Shown piece after piece: positions 31,164 through 42,100 of a DNA stretch of 64,000 nt. The translations under genes were made by a program, and so were the position numbers. The notes below the pieces were generated by a model, which was not told where the DNA came from, ran no database searches, and saw only the letters and a program-made list of their open reading frames with translations. How positions within the stretch are numbered: position 1 is the first letter of the stretch; every line of letters starts with the position of its first letter. This DNA comes from JALNXF01 sp964555845. Its GTDB lineage: Bacteria > Patescibacteriota > Gracilibacteria > BD1-5 > UBA2023. The stretch lies in contig CAZKUA010000003.1 in NCBI GenBank assembly GCA_964555845.1, positions 67,244 through 131,243 of the forward strand, read 5' to 3'.

Positions 31164-31196
31164 TAAAAAAGAACATCTCATAAATGTTCTTTTTAT
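31164..31196. terminator. Terminator hairpin
   Basis: AGAACAT-CTCATAA-ATGTTCT with A- and T-runs on both sides (AAAAAAGAACAT...ATGTTCTTTTTATT), active in either direction. Downstream of the serine recombinase on the - strand. Confidence 0.75.
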
Positions 31197-31220
31197 TACA
31201 TCTTTTAACTTAATATAAAT

Positions 31221-31250
31221 AAGACCCTAACTATTAGATTAGGGTCCTAT
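31221..31250. terminator. Terminator-like hairpin after the serine recombinase gene
   Basis: GACCCTAA (31223-31230), loop CTATTAGA, TTAGGGTC (31239-31246), flanked by AT-rich sequence, 23 bases beyond the recombinase stop on the - strand. Tandem with the hairpin at 31164-31196. Confidence 0.65.
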
Positions 31251-31272
31251 TAAATATTATTTTTCTCAATTC

Positions 31273-33042
31273 TTACCTTACCAAATATTCTAAAATAGAT
31301 TTATTTTTGTCGTATTTATAAGTATTTACTATATTTCTATTGAAAGTAAGTTTAATTAAATGATTCTGATCATCTCCATTGTTTGCATTATTTTCTCCTT
31401 CTCAAATATTTATAATTTTATCATTAGAGAAATTTAAATATACATCCATAGTTTCAGAATTCAAAATTATTTTATTTATAATCATCTTCAAAAGTGATTC
31501 TTTATCTCTCTTAGAATTTTCAATAGATAATATATTTTTAGAAAAAGTTTTAGATAATTTCACAAGTATTTCAGACATATCAGTATTTGTTAATTCTGAT
31601 TTTATTAGCTGATTTATTTCTCAATTTTTCCTTACTAATTCCTTAATATCAACCTCGTGTCTATTTATTAAATTATCATATAATTCTGCTGTTTCTTTAC
31701 TTTGTGAACTTGCTCTCATCATTATATAAGAAGTTAATTCTCTTTTCTTTTTCTCAATTTCTTCAGAGTTATTTTCAATCTCAATTTCATACTTTCTAAT
31801 ATTACTTTTTTCTTGAATCATTCTCTCAAAATTCTTTCAAAATCTTGAAGGATTTCAAACAATCTCTTTTACGATTCACCATGTAAATTTCTCTATAAGA
31901 ACTCAAGAAATTTGAGGATTTGTACAAGGATTTTCTACATTGATTCACCTTGATTTTCATCATCTACATCTATAATAATGATTTCATTTAATACACTTAT
32001 ATCACTGATACGACATATTGCACGAAGGACACAAAATCTTTCAAGATAGAATGTAAAAATCAGCCATTTTCTTTCTCGGAGGATTTATTTTTGTCTCAAG
32101 TAATTTTTGAGTTGTATAAAATAAATCTTTTTCAATAATTGATGGACAAGTAACTGGTATCCATTCTTCTCTTGGAAGCTTTACAGTAGTTCAATATTCT
32201 GTCTTAGTTTTTCAATAATATGACAACCCAATATATTCCTCTCTTCTGAGTATTTCACTTACTAATTCTTGAGTCCAAATTCAATATCAATTCCTAGATT
32301 TACTTTTAGATTTAGGATCAGTATCACTTCTAGTTGGAATTTTTTTAGAAGTTAAATATTTAGCTATATCAGATTGTGTCAGACGTTCATTACAAAACTT
32401 CTCAAAGATTAATTTAACTATTTTAGCTTCATCCTTATTCAAGATGATTTTTTTATTTCTTCAGTCTACTCAACTTTTTTCTATACTAAATCAATATTTT
32501 ATATTTGAGTTAATAATAAAACCCTGTCTACATTTCTCTATTTTTCAAGTCATAGTCCTAGAACTAATCTTCCTTTTCTCATATTCGGAAAAGGCTTGCA
32601 TAAATGTAAGTTGTAATCTTCATTCATGAGTATGAACATCTACACCTATTTGTATAATTGATTCAATTGTAACTTTATATCTTTTCAGAAAATCAATAAA
32701 TTTTAAAAAATGAGCTACATCTCTAAAGGGTCTATCAAAATCAGTTATAATTATATGATTTATTAGTCATTTAACTATATTTTCTTTAAGTCTATCAAAA
32801 TCTGGTCTGCTCTCAAGTGAGCCAGAAAACCCAGAATCAACATACATATCAGTTTCTTCATTAAAACTCCATCATCTTTTATCTTTATTTCTTTTTATAT
32901 ATTCTCTTATCATACGTTTTTGCCCGTCTAATCAAAAACCCTTTTCCTGCTCGGATGTTGAAATTCTGCAATAAGCTACAACCTTAGTTTTATTATCAGA
33001 TATTTTTACTTCATCTGAAACACTCTTTTCTTTTAAATCCAT
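31273..33042 (-). CDS. Large serine recombinase
   Basis: 589 residues. The N-terminal resolvase domain starts VVAYCRISTSEQEKGFGL, with the catalytic Ser at about residue 28, followed by DSGFSGSLESRPDF and the DFDRPFRD and GRLQLTFMQAFSEYEK segments of the E-helix. The recombinase domain has RLTQSDIAKYLTSKKIPTRS and a zinc ribbon starting CPSCNMSYQGYKC followed by a second CxnC pair. A long coiled-coil C-terminal segment (ENNSEEIEKKKRELTSYIM) fits phage-type integrases. It inserts or excises DNA at att sites without host factors. It marks the region as a mobile element. Confidence 0.93.
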
Positions 33043-33136
33043 ATTTTAATTATTGTTAAATATTATAAATTTATAATGACAAATTAGCATTATATTGCTA
33101 TTTTATGAGTCTCAAACTTTTTATTTATAATCAAAA

Positions 33137-33172
33137 AATACTCCCATAAACACTAAAGCCTACAGGAGTATT
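33137..33172 (-). terminator. Terminator hairpin
   Basis: AATACTCC (33137-33144) pairs with GGAGTATT (33165-33172). On the - strand it is followed by a run of T (GGGAGTATTTTTTGATT), 13 bases after the stop of the 33186-33647 gene. A similar but weaker hairpin with the same AATACTCCCATAAACA start lies at 33676-33711. Confidence 0.75.
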
Positions 33173-33185
33173 GATTAGATATTTT

Positions 33186-33647
33186 TTATAAAGAGTCTAT
33201 AACCTTTTCTATTTTCTTTATATCAATATTCATATTTCTAGATATTCTTAGATCACATTTAGTTAAATCTATATTTGGTTTTTTTATTGATTCAAGAGAA
33301 ACATTATTTTCTCTTAGAAAATTTACGAATTTCAGAAATTCATAAGCTTCATTAGATATATGTGAACATTTTTTTATAATTACAGTCTTAATTTCTCACT
33401 CAAGTATTCTTCCTATTAAATACATAAGTCATGGTCTTGGTTGTTCTTCTACAAATAAATCTAAATATACACATCAATTATTAATATTTGACTTATCATT
33501 GAGGTATCTTGTCGTTATTATTTTTTCAAATTCTTCTAATGTTGTTTCTTTTAAATTAATATCTATACATAAATATCAAACTATATTTCTATTATCTTTT
33601 ACTCCTAAATCTTTAGAAGTGTCTTTACCTTTAATATTATTTTTCAT
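33186..33647 (-). CDS. Serine-recombinase-like protein without the catalytic serine
   Basis: 153 residues resembling only the resolvase catalytic domain. NIVGYLCIDINLKETTLEEF replaces the usual YxRxSxxxQ block, so neither the catalytic Ser nor the Arg is present. CVYLDLFVEEQPRPGLMYLI matches the xxDxxxSGxxxxRPxxxxL block and GEIKTVIIKKCSHISNEAYE matches the following strand-helix. It is probably inactive as a recombinase and may modulate the active enzyme encoded 143 bases downstream. The relationship is inferred from pattern, not from a search. Confidence 0.68.
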
Positions 33648-33675
33648 AAGTTTTTTAAATTATTATTAAATTAAA

Positions 33676-33711
33676 AATACTCCCATAAACATTGTTATTT
33701 AGGGGAATATT
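33676..33711 (-). terminator. Imperfect hairpin between element genes
   Basis: AATACTCCC (33676-33684) and GGGGAATATT (33702-33711) form an imperfect stem. The left part repeats the sequence of the hairpin at 33137-33172 (AATACTCCCATAAACA). Confidence 0.5.
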
Positions 33712-33735
33712 GTGTTGGTTTATAAAATATATGTT

Positions 33736-34419
33736 TTAACTCTTCTTTGAAATACTCTTGTAGAATGTTTCAAAAGGAATTCAATTGCTATAATCGTCTT
33801 TATTTAAAACCGGTAAGAAACCTTTTCAGAATTTTTCAATCTTCTTGATTATCTCAATTATAGCGTTAGGTTTGTTGAATTTTGAGGACACTTTCTTTCT
33901 GAGTTTTTTATTTTCAACTTCTCTATATGTTATTTCAAGTTTGAAATATCAGTTAGAAAAATCCTCATTTCACTTCTTTTCTAAAAAGTATACTCTAATT
34001 AAATAGAATTCTCTTCTATGAATAAGTACTTTGCAGAATTCCTGTCTGTATCAAAAACCAACTCCTTCATAATCTTTAAGATCACTTGTTGTAAGTTTTC
34101 ATACAGTTTTTGTCGCCATATCATAAAATATTGAGTAATTTCAATCACTTCTATTTGCATATTTGAATTCAGGACTATTAAGATAATTTATCATATCTTC
34201 TTTATCCTCATTTTTGAAATATCAGAAACATTCAATTTTCTTGTATGAATCTTTATTATTTCTCTTAGAAGTTGTTTTATGAGAAAACCATAAACTACTA
34301 ACTCCTAAACCATTAAACAATCATACCTGTTCCAGTTTTTGTTCTTTGTGATTCATTATAAATTGAAATGCTTGTTCAAGCACATCAGAATCACTATTAT
34401 TAATATCCATTTTGTTCAT
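33736..34419 (-). CDS. Uncharacterised element protein
   Basis: 227 residues. The N-terminus is polar (MNKMDINNSDSDVLEQAFQF), followed by a mixed alpha/beta part with aromatic strands (YRQEFCKVLIHRREFYLIRV, YFKLEITYREVENKK). No recognised motif, signal or membrane segment. Its start lies 7 bases after the stop of the next upstream gene, so the pair 35401-33736 is likely one transcript. An ATG three codons downstream is an alternative start. Confidence 0.62.
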
Positions 34420-34426
34420 TTTTAAA

Positions 34427-35401
34427 TTATAAATTAATAAAATTTTCAGTATCAATCAATCAGTTTTCAATAAGAAACTCCTTGGCTTCTTTATAATCTT
34501 CGTGTGTCTCATCAAATATATATAAATCAGAGCCTCAACCTAAAGTCATATCGATTATTCATCTTTTAAGATAATCCCGGATTTTTGAACTAATTATTTC
34601 TTCTTTAGCTTCTTTTTCATCAGCTAATTTTCAATATCTCTCAAGATGATTATCTTTTCCAGTTAACCAAGATTCATAATTTTTTATCCTTTGATTATTT
34701 ATCTCTAAACTCCAATTATCAACCCTTTCAATCTCATTTGAGTAATCTATTTTTCAGGCTTTATAATCTAAAATTGCCCTAATTTTATTAGAAGAATATC
34801 ATTTAGTTCAAATTGTTTCTATCTGAAGAAAAAATGAATATCAATAAAATCATCTCATATTTTCAACTGACTCTTTGCTTGTATCGGATATAATAAGAGT
34901 AATGAGACTGTATGTATTTGGACTATCAGAAATATTTTCATTCTTCTTATTACGTGTTAATCAAACTACCACATAATGACTTGTTTTTCTTACATTAACT
35001 CTGTGGTATCATTTAAATTTCTTGTAATCATTTTCTGAAAATAAATCTTCTAAATTATCTCAATGAGTTAGAAAATCTCATTCATTATTAAAGAAATTTA
35101 ATCAACTCTCAGGATAATCTCAAAAGTTATGTAATCCTGATTCAAATGACCCAAAATATTTATCATCATCCTTACAAGAAATCCTTTTTCTTTCATAAAT
35201 TCTTATTGGAATAAACTCAATCCTATCAAAATTATGTTTTCTTCATATAAACTCCTTTGAACTACTAGTTTGTTTTACTATAGTATTGTTATATTTTCTA
35301 TCTATCTCATATTCTATTTGAACCTTAGTGTCTTCCCATCTTTTTGATTTTGGATTTTTAACACTATCAAATAGCTCAAGATTTTCACAATATTTACTCA
35401 T
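34427..35401 (-). CDS. Uncharacterised element protein
   Basis: 324 residues, alpha/beta, rich in aromatic and charged residues (IEFIPIRIYERKRISCKDDD, SHYVVVGLTRNKKNE, RGFYGYSFFLQIETIG). The C-terminal 90 residues are helical (GKDNHLERYGKLADEKEAKE). No known motif. It is separated from the gene upstream by a terminator hairpin at 35427-35455 and closely followed by the gene at 33736-34419. Confidence 0.62.
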
Positions 35402-35426
35402 TTTACTTATTTTTTAAGTAATAAAA

Positions 35427-35456
35427 AAGAGCTATAGATATATTCCATAGCTCTTG
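35427..35456 (-). terminator. Terminator hairpin
   Basis: AAGAGCTAT (35427-35435), loop, ATAGCTCTT (35447-35455); on the - strand followed by TTTTTTATTAC. Ends the transcript of the 35474-36145 gene. Confidence 0.82.
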
Positions 35457-35473
35457 ATTTATATATCAGTCTA

Positions 35474-36145
35474 TTATATAAAAATTTCCTCTCACTTGAT
35501 TTTCTCAAATAAGTTGTGAATATTTTCTATTTTAGGACTTACTTTAACTTTTTTTACCTCAACTTTTTTTACGAATTGAGAATTCTCTTTATTTATGTAT
35601 TCCGATATCTTTTTAAAAGAAGATATAAGTGTTTCTTCATCAAGAAGAATGTTATGATTACTTCAATTCTTATTTAACTCATAAGTAAGTTTAAATAAAG
35701 GTCAGTGACTTGAAAAGAATGGTTCAGACATAAGTTTAACAGAAGCTCATCTACATTCTCTAATCATACCATTAATATTCTCTGTACTACTTCCAGAACA
35801 ACCGATATCAACAATATTATCATTAAATATTCAAAATAGATGATTTTTTGAATTAACATTAATTCACTTTGCCTTAAGTTCATTTTTAGAGAACTCAATA
35901 TTTCATTCATCATCTGTATAAAATTTTCATTTACACATAAACTTTATCTTTTGATCATCTCATACCTTATTTTCATAATGTCCTGAAAAATAAAGATTTT
36001 TATCAACTTCAATAATGTATTGAACAGTACTTCTCAATCAAATAAAATCTAATATAGTATTTCCTATATCGTTTCACCCAATAATGTATACTCAATGTTT
36101 AGCACCTAGATTTCCTCTAAGCACTTCATTTAAATTAGTTATCAT
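35474..36145 (-). CDS. Uncharacterised element protein
   Basis: 223 residues. It contains GAKHGVYIIGGNDIGNTILD near the start, a cysteine-bearing middle (FMCKGKFYTDDEG, DIGCSGSSTENINGMIRECR) and a Lys/Val-rich helical tail (KKVEVKKVKVSPKIENIHNL). No family recognised. It lies between hairpins on both sides and is divergent from the sigma-like gene at 36442. Confidence 0.6.
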
Positions 36146-36441
36146 AATTTTTAAATTATAAATTAAAAAGTCCTCCACTAAATATGGAGGACTTAAAATA
36201 AAGGTTTTTTTAATGCATTAAAAAAGTGACATTAATTGCCACTTGTGGTTGGTGTCTTTACTTAAGTAAATTTAGCATACAAATAAATTGTTTGCTATGT
36301 TTTTTAAAGTGAACTCGAGTATCACTATAATATATATACCTGGTTATTAAAATTTTGTAAACTAAAAATTAAACTTTTTTTTGTTTTTCTTTAAAAAATC
36401 CTTATTTTAAGAGAAATATTTATTCTTTAATTTTTAAAATT
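36146..36441. promoter_or_regulatory. Divergent regulatory spacer with hairpin, palindrome and promoter elements
   Basis: The hairpin AAGTCCTCC (36168-36176) / GGAGGACTT (36186-36194) sits in the leader of the - strand gene. An imperfect palindrome TAGCATACAA (36273-36282) / TTGTTTGCTA (36288-36297) resembles the sites at 30256 and 50004. AGTGAACTCGAGTATCACT (about 36307-36325) is a further inverted repeat, followed by TATAATATATATA, a likely -10 region for the + strand sigma-like gene. A stretch of AAACTTTTTTTT...AAAAAATCC at 36370-36405 recalls the repeated module at 46075 and 51203. Confidence 0.55.
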
Positions 36442-37902
36442 ATGTTCTTAAATAAAGATAATATCTGTGTAATAAGTGAGCAATTGCTGGAACTTGTAAA
36501 ATCTAATAAAAGACTTTCAGACTTTTCTAAAAATGATTTAAAAATATTTTTAGACAATTCATTTTGGGAAATATATATTGAGAAAAATATGAATTTAGTA
36601 GAAGATTTAAGAATTGATACAAAGTGATTTTTAGAAAAAGACTTTTATTTAAACAACGATTTACAAAATGATTTAATTGAAATATATATTAGTGATTCAA
36701 AAACACTTGGAGATTATAATAAGGAAGATATTGATAAGAAAATAAAAAACATACTTATAGCCAATAATATGAAATATATATTTAGAGTATTAAGAGATTA
36801 TTGAATTAATAATAGTTCAGAATATTTCTCTATTTGAATATCAAATTGAATCTTGTGATTTATTAATTCTTTACCTAAATTTAATAAAGAAAAAAGTGAT
36901 AAACTTACGTCTTGTTCATATAACTATATAAGAAAAGCTTTATGAAAAATATTTGAAGAAGAGGATGAAAGTCAATTTGCCGATGATATTCGCCATGTTA
37001 TAAGACTTATAAATAATATTAGAAATGGCAGTGATAGGGAAGAGTATAGAGATAACAAAACCCTTCTTAATAAACTTATATTTGATATTGACTCTATAGA
37101 TGATTTTTTGATAAATGATAATATTAGTGACTATTTCTATCTTTTTTGAAGTAGAAAAAGACAATTTGTTAAAGAATATTTTAACAAGGAAAATTCTCTA
37201 GATAATACCAAACATAAAATCAACTTAAAAACTCTTAAATCTTGAATTAAAAAATTAATTGCCGATGAAGTTAATACTGATTTTCTTAAATCTAGAATTG
37301 AATTTATAACAAAAGAACTTGCTTGAGAATATGACTCAGAAATAGTAACCACAATTTCAAATGATGTAACAATGAAAGTATACAAGACAGAACTTCGTGA
37401 AGTATATATAAGAGAAATCAAGATGGAATGATGAAAAGTATGAGCTACATTACTAGAAAGAATTTGTGTTGGTTGTTTCCTTGATTCATTTTTTACGCTT
37501 AGAGAATGAAGTAAACTTATTTGAGAATATAATAAAAAGAATTGAATTAACAATTTTCATAATTATTTTGCCAAATTTGATTTCAAAGATAAAGATCAAA
37601 AGAATTGGATATATAATCATTATGATGAGACTTTAGACTATATTAATCCTGAAGATTTAGCTGAAATATTATGAATAAGTAGACAGGCTGTATATAAGGC
37701 AGAGAGCTCATTCAAAAATAAGTTTGATTCATATTTTATGGATAAAAATATTAAAGATATAAGAGATAATACTTGATTTGTGTATAATAGGGTTATTCAT
37801 AAAAATCATGATGATAAAAAAGAAAAACAAGAATATATATCTCCTGAAAATGTAGTGAAATATAAAATTAAAAAAAATCTCTGGTATCAAGAAGATATAT
37901 AA
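36442..37902 (+). CDS. Divergent sigma-70-like protein of the mobile element
   Basis: 486 residues. Residues about 100-173 (DIDKKIKNILIANNMKYIF, then RVLRDYG, EYFSIGISNGILGFINSLPK, SYNYIRKALGKIF) follow the pattern of sigma-70 region 2: an N-rich helix, a core-binding helix, the QxGxxGLxxAxxxFD block and the YxxxxIRxAL helix that melts the -10. Near residues 400-425 INPEDLAEILGISRQAVYKAE is a helix-turn-helix like region 4. The ~230 residues between are unrelated to known sigma regions. It may direct RNA polymerase to element promoters. Sequence drift is large, so this is a structural inference. Confidence 0.6.
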
Positions 37903-37982
37903 TATTAGTCTTTCTTTAAAATAAATCAGATATTCACAACTCAAAATAAAATTAGTAGTACTTACCACTAATTTTATACAAT

Positions 37983-38426
37983 ATGAAAAAGACAATTACT
38001 AAGAAATCTCCAATTTCTACTATATACACCATACAAAAACCTTACTCTAAAACAAATCTTATTTTAGTTCTTGATGATATTTTCCAAAATAAAAGAAAAC
38101 TATTTCAAAACTGGAATGAAAGATGAATATTTATACAATATCCAGTTGTAGCTAAATTAATCTTTACACTCCCTTTTGATAATAAATTTGTAGTTTATAT
38201 TGATAGTACCTGAAAAGTTTTGAGTACTTTAATTTTAGAGAAATGAATTAATATGGATATTCGTATAATTGAAATAAGAATATTTTCACATAAAGACATA
38301 AGGAGTTTTGCCTTAGGGAATGACATATTCCTTAAATCTCTAAAAGAACTTAAGTTTGATTGATATGTTGAGGAATTACAGGATTTTAGTTCTGATTTTG
38401 ATAATATTCCTTTTGATCTGAAGTAA
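37983..38426 (+). CDS. Uncharacterised protein downstream of the sigma-like gene
   Basis: 147 residues, alpha/beta (NLILVLDDIFQNKRKLFQNW, KFVVYIDSTGKVLSTLILEK, MDIRIIEIRIFSHKDIRSFA) with an acidic C-terminus. Start ATG 37983 lies 80 bases after the sigma-like gene stop and the gene ends just before a strong terminator, so the two probably form one transcript. No family recognised. Confidence 0.6.
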
Positions 38427-38444
38427 TTTTGAAATTACTTTAAT

Positions 38445-38482
38445 AAAATCCCTCAAGATATTTAAATCTTGAGGGATTTTTT
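38445..38482 (+). terminator. Strong rho-independent terminator
   Basis: AAAATCCCTCAAGAT-ATTTAA-ATCTTGAGGGATTTTTT, a 15-bp stem with a T-run, 18 bases after the stop at 38426. Confidence 0.92.
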
Positions 38483-38524
38483 GCAGGAATATAAATTATT
38501 ATCTTACTTAATAAATAAATATTT

Positions 38525-39142
38525 TTATTTCTGAGAAATAATAGATTGTATTGTAACAAAAGACCAATTATTATCAATAAGTATAATTTTAGTGATTAAA
38601 TCATCAGTTTTTTCATAAATCACCTTATTATCATTTTCATAAATCACTTCTTTATCTTTATATAAATCTCATGTTTTACTGAATAGATACCATTGATGGA
38701 ATCATCTTTTTAGAAAAAATATATCTTTAGAAATTCTTATTCAATCTTCTCAATCTGAGATAGTATTTATTCATAAATTTTCAAATATATCATATATTTT
38801 TCGATTAAGAATCATAATATCTTTATTAATTGAGTATTTCTTTAGAAAACCATCAGAAGAAATATCTCAAGGAATTGTATATATAATTTCCTTTTTTACC
38901 CCTTTTTCAATTGTTGAGTATCACTGTTTTTTTATAAAATCAATAAGTCCATTGTAAAATTCCTTATTTGATATTAAATCTTTTTTACTCATTAATAATT
39001 TAGATTCTATTCATGTTCGTTCATAAAATGGATAATAGCAAGTAGTTGTTTTATTAACAATACAATTAATTATTGGAAATGAATAAATACTAATAATTAA
39101 TATTAATCATAGAATTATAAATTTAATAAGAATATTTTTCAT
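38525..39142 (-). CDS. Membrane-anchored small protein, candidate RHS immunity protein
   Basis: 205 residues. An N-terminal hydrophobic helix (LIKFIILGLILIISIYSFPI) is followed by an extracytoplasmic-looking domain (KKGVKKEIIYTIPGDISSDG, FHQWYLFSKTGDLY). It begins 19 bases downstream of the giant RHS gene stop on the same strand, where immunity genes of polymorphic toxins are normally found. No immunity family is recognised, so this is a positional inference. Confidence 0.6.
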
Positions 39143-39161
39143 ATTTTCAACATATTAATTA

Positions 39162-42100
39162 CTATTTACGAACCCAAGAAAGTACAGAATCAAGAATTTG
39201 ATTTGTATAATCAAAAATATTTGGACTATTTGCAGCTTGCTGACGATATGCAACTCCAAGAGCAATTATTCATTGAATTTGCCCAGTTGTCATAGTTGTA
39301 TTCTCCTCCTTATGTCATTTGGCATACAGATATCAAATATGATATAAAAGTTTATCAAAACTATCTTCATATAAACCATTTCATCATCCTGTGGCATTAA
39401 ACCATGTAGATCATAAATTAAGGAATTCTTCACTATATCATATATTGTACGCGCTAAATCAAACTAGTATATTACTAACTTGTCACAATTCATAAACATT
39501 ACCTCAAACATTTACAATAGGATTATTTCCATTATTTGCTAAAACTATATTATTATTTTTTTCCCATTGTTCAAAAACTGTTGTTGGATTGTCTTTGGTT
39601 CAAAGATAATTATGAAATGTTAAATCGTATTTTCATAATTCCAATCAGCTCCATTTATCTAATTTTTCTCCAAAAGATAAATTGCTTACATCTGAAAAAT
39701 CAGTTTCTGCTTGATTAAATATGCTTAGAAATGCTTTTGATGCTAATCCTATAGGATCAGTAAACTTTACAGGGTTATTCCCAACATAACTATACAAATT
39801 TACATTATCAACTTGCCCGATCGGATCTCTATTTATAAATCTACCAATCTCAGATGAATAATACCTCGCTCTATAATAATACAATCAAATTTCCTTATCA
39901 AATTCTCTTCCAATAAACAGCCTTGTATTATCTATATCAGCCCTATTATATTCTTTCCAATTATAAGATTTATCCTTTTTCTCATAAGCCTTACCAAATA
40001 CATCGTATCTATATTCCTTAACTGTTTTTCAATCTTTATCAGTAATTGTTACAATACTTCATAATTGGTCTTTTTGATAGAAGTATTTACTTTCTGTTTT
40101 TTTCTTTCATTCTCAAGTGATAACTATCATTACAATTAAATCATCAATTCACTTTCAGTATACATATTCCTTACTACTTTTCAACTTTTCTTTTCAGTCA
40201 TCTTTTTCATATAAATCTTCTTGAATTATATCTTGATTAGAATATGTATATTTGATGATTTTCCTTGCTTCGTCGTCATCATTGTAAGTAGTTTTACTTG
40301 TTCTTCTACCAAGTATATCATAACCAAATTCTGATTTAATTTCTCAATCTTTATTTGTTACTTTTATGAGTCTATTTCTATAATCATAAGTATAGATTTG
40401 TTTTCAATCTTTAATTAGATTTCAGTTATTATCATAAGTAAATCTTGTTTTATCTAAGCTTATATATTGATTAAGTGTATTACTTGTATAATTTGAAATA
40501 TCTGCTTTTATTTTATCTTCTTTTTTATTTTTCTCGGACTCTTTTATTTCAGATAAATTAGAAGTTATACGATTTCATACAAAATCATATACAAAAGACT
40601 CTGTTGTACTTTTATTATTCTCGGTTGGCTTATATATAGTTTGAGTAAGTCTATTTATCTCATCATAGCTATAACTATCCTGTCAATTACTTAGGATATT
40701 TGAATTGTTGTCATAATTGAAGGTATATTTGTTTATAATACTCTCTTGCATATTGGTATTCTTTCACTTTTTTACTTCTTGACTTCAGATATTAGTCAAT
40801 TCTTTAAGTCTACCAAGAGCATCATAACTATAATTTGTCTTAGTATTATTAGAATTAACCTCACTTGTTTGTTCTAATCAATCATAGACATAAGCTTTAA
40901 CTATATCATTTCAATTCTTTATAGAAGTCAATCTTCAAATTGAATCATAAGTTCTTCCGATATTTCTAGAAGAAGGATATAGGGTATTTAATAGATTTCC
41001 AAGTTCGTCATAACTATATTTCACTTCTTTACCGTTATTTGTCTCACTTACAAGATTGCCAAATGAATCATAAGAGAATACAAGATTACCTCATCTATTA
41101 TCACTCGCACTTATGAGTCTTCCAAGTTCATCATATGAATAATTCTCTTTTGTTACTCATTCAACTCCAGTTCCAAGTGTAATATTTCTCTCAATTAATC
41201 TGTTTAAACTATCATAAGTATTTGAGATAATATTTCAGTTTGGATCAGTTTTTTTGATAATATTTCCAAGTGAATCATACTCATAATTTACTTCCTTGTT
41301 ATCTACATAAGCCTCTTTAATTAGTCTATTTAAATTATCATAGACATAACCAGTTTTGTTTCAGTTTCAATCAATTATAGCAGTAAGATTACCGGATATA
41401 TCATACTCATAACTTGTTGAAATAGTTTTAGAGTTTACAGTTTCTATCTTTTTTGTTACTTTTCAAATGTAATTATATTCATACTTAGCAATACTTCAGT
41501 TTCAATCTTTCTTCTCAATTATTTGATTTAAGTTATTATACTCATAACTTGTTTTAATTACTTCGCTATCGCTCGCAATGAAAGAAGATGAGATTAGTCT
41601 ATTTTCTTTATCAAATACATATTTTGTCTCTGTAGTTTTAGAGTTACTTTGAATTACTTTTTTAGAAACTAAATTTCAATTATTATCATAACTTAATACT
41701 TGTTTATTTCCGCTACTGTCAGTAATTTCAGTATTATTTCAATAAATATCATAGCTTAAACTTGTTTTATTTCATCTTGTATCAGTTTTCTCTGCAAGTA
41801 GTCATTTATTGTATTTGTAATTTGTAGTTAATATCTGATTATTAGTCAGATTGTAATCAAGTTGTTTTACAATATTTCCAAGTAAGTCATAGCTTTTCTC
41901 TTGTTTTGATAGAAGTTTATTATCTTTGCTATATACTACCATTTTCACTACATTTCAATTAGTATCATAACCCAAAGTTGTATACGCTCAAACAGAATCT
42001 GTTATTTTAATTGGTTCGTTAAATAGATTATATTCAATCTTTTTGAAATTTCATTTTGAATCAATTATGATAATAATATTTCAATTATTATCATATTCAT

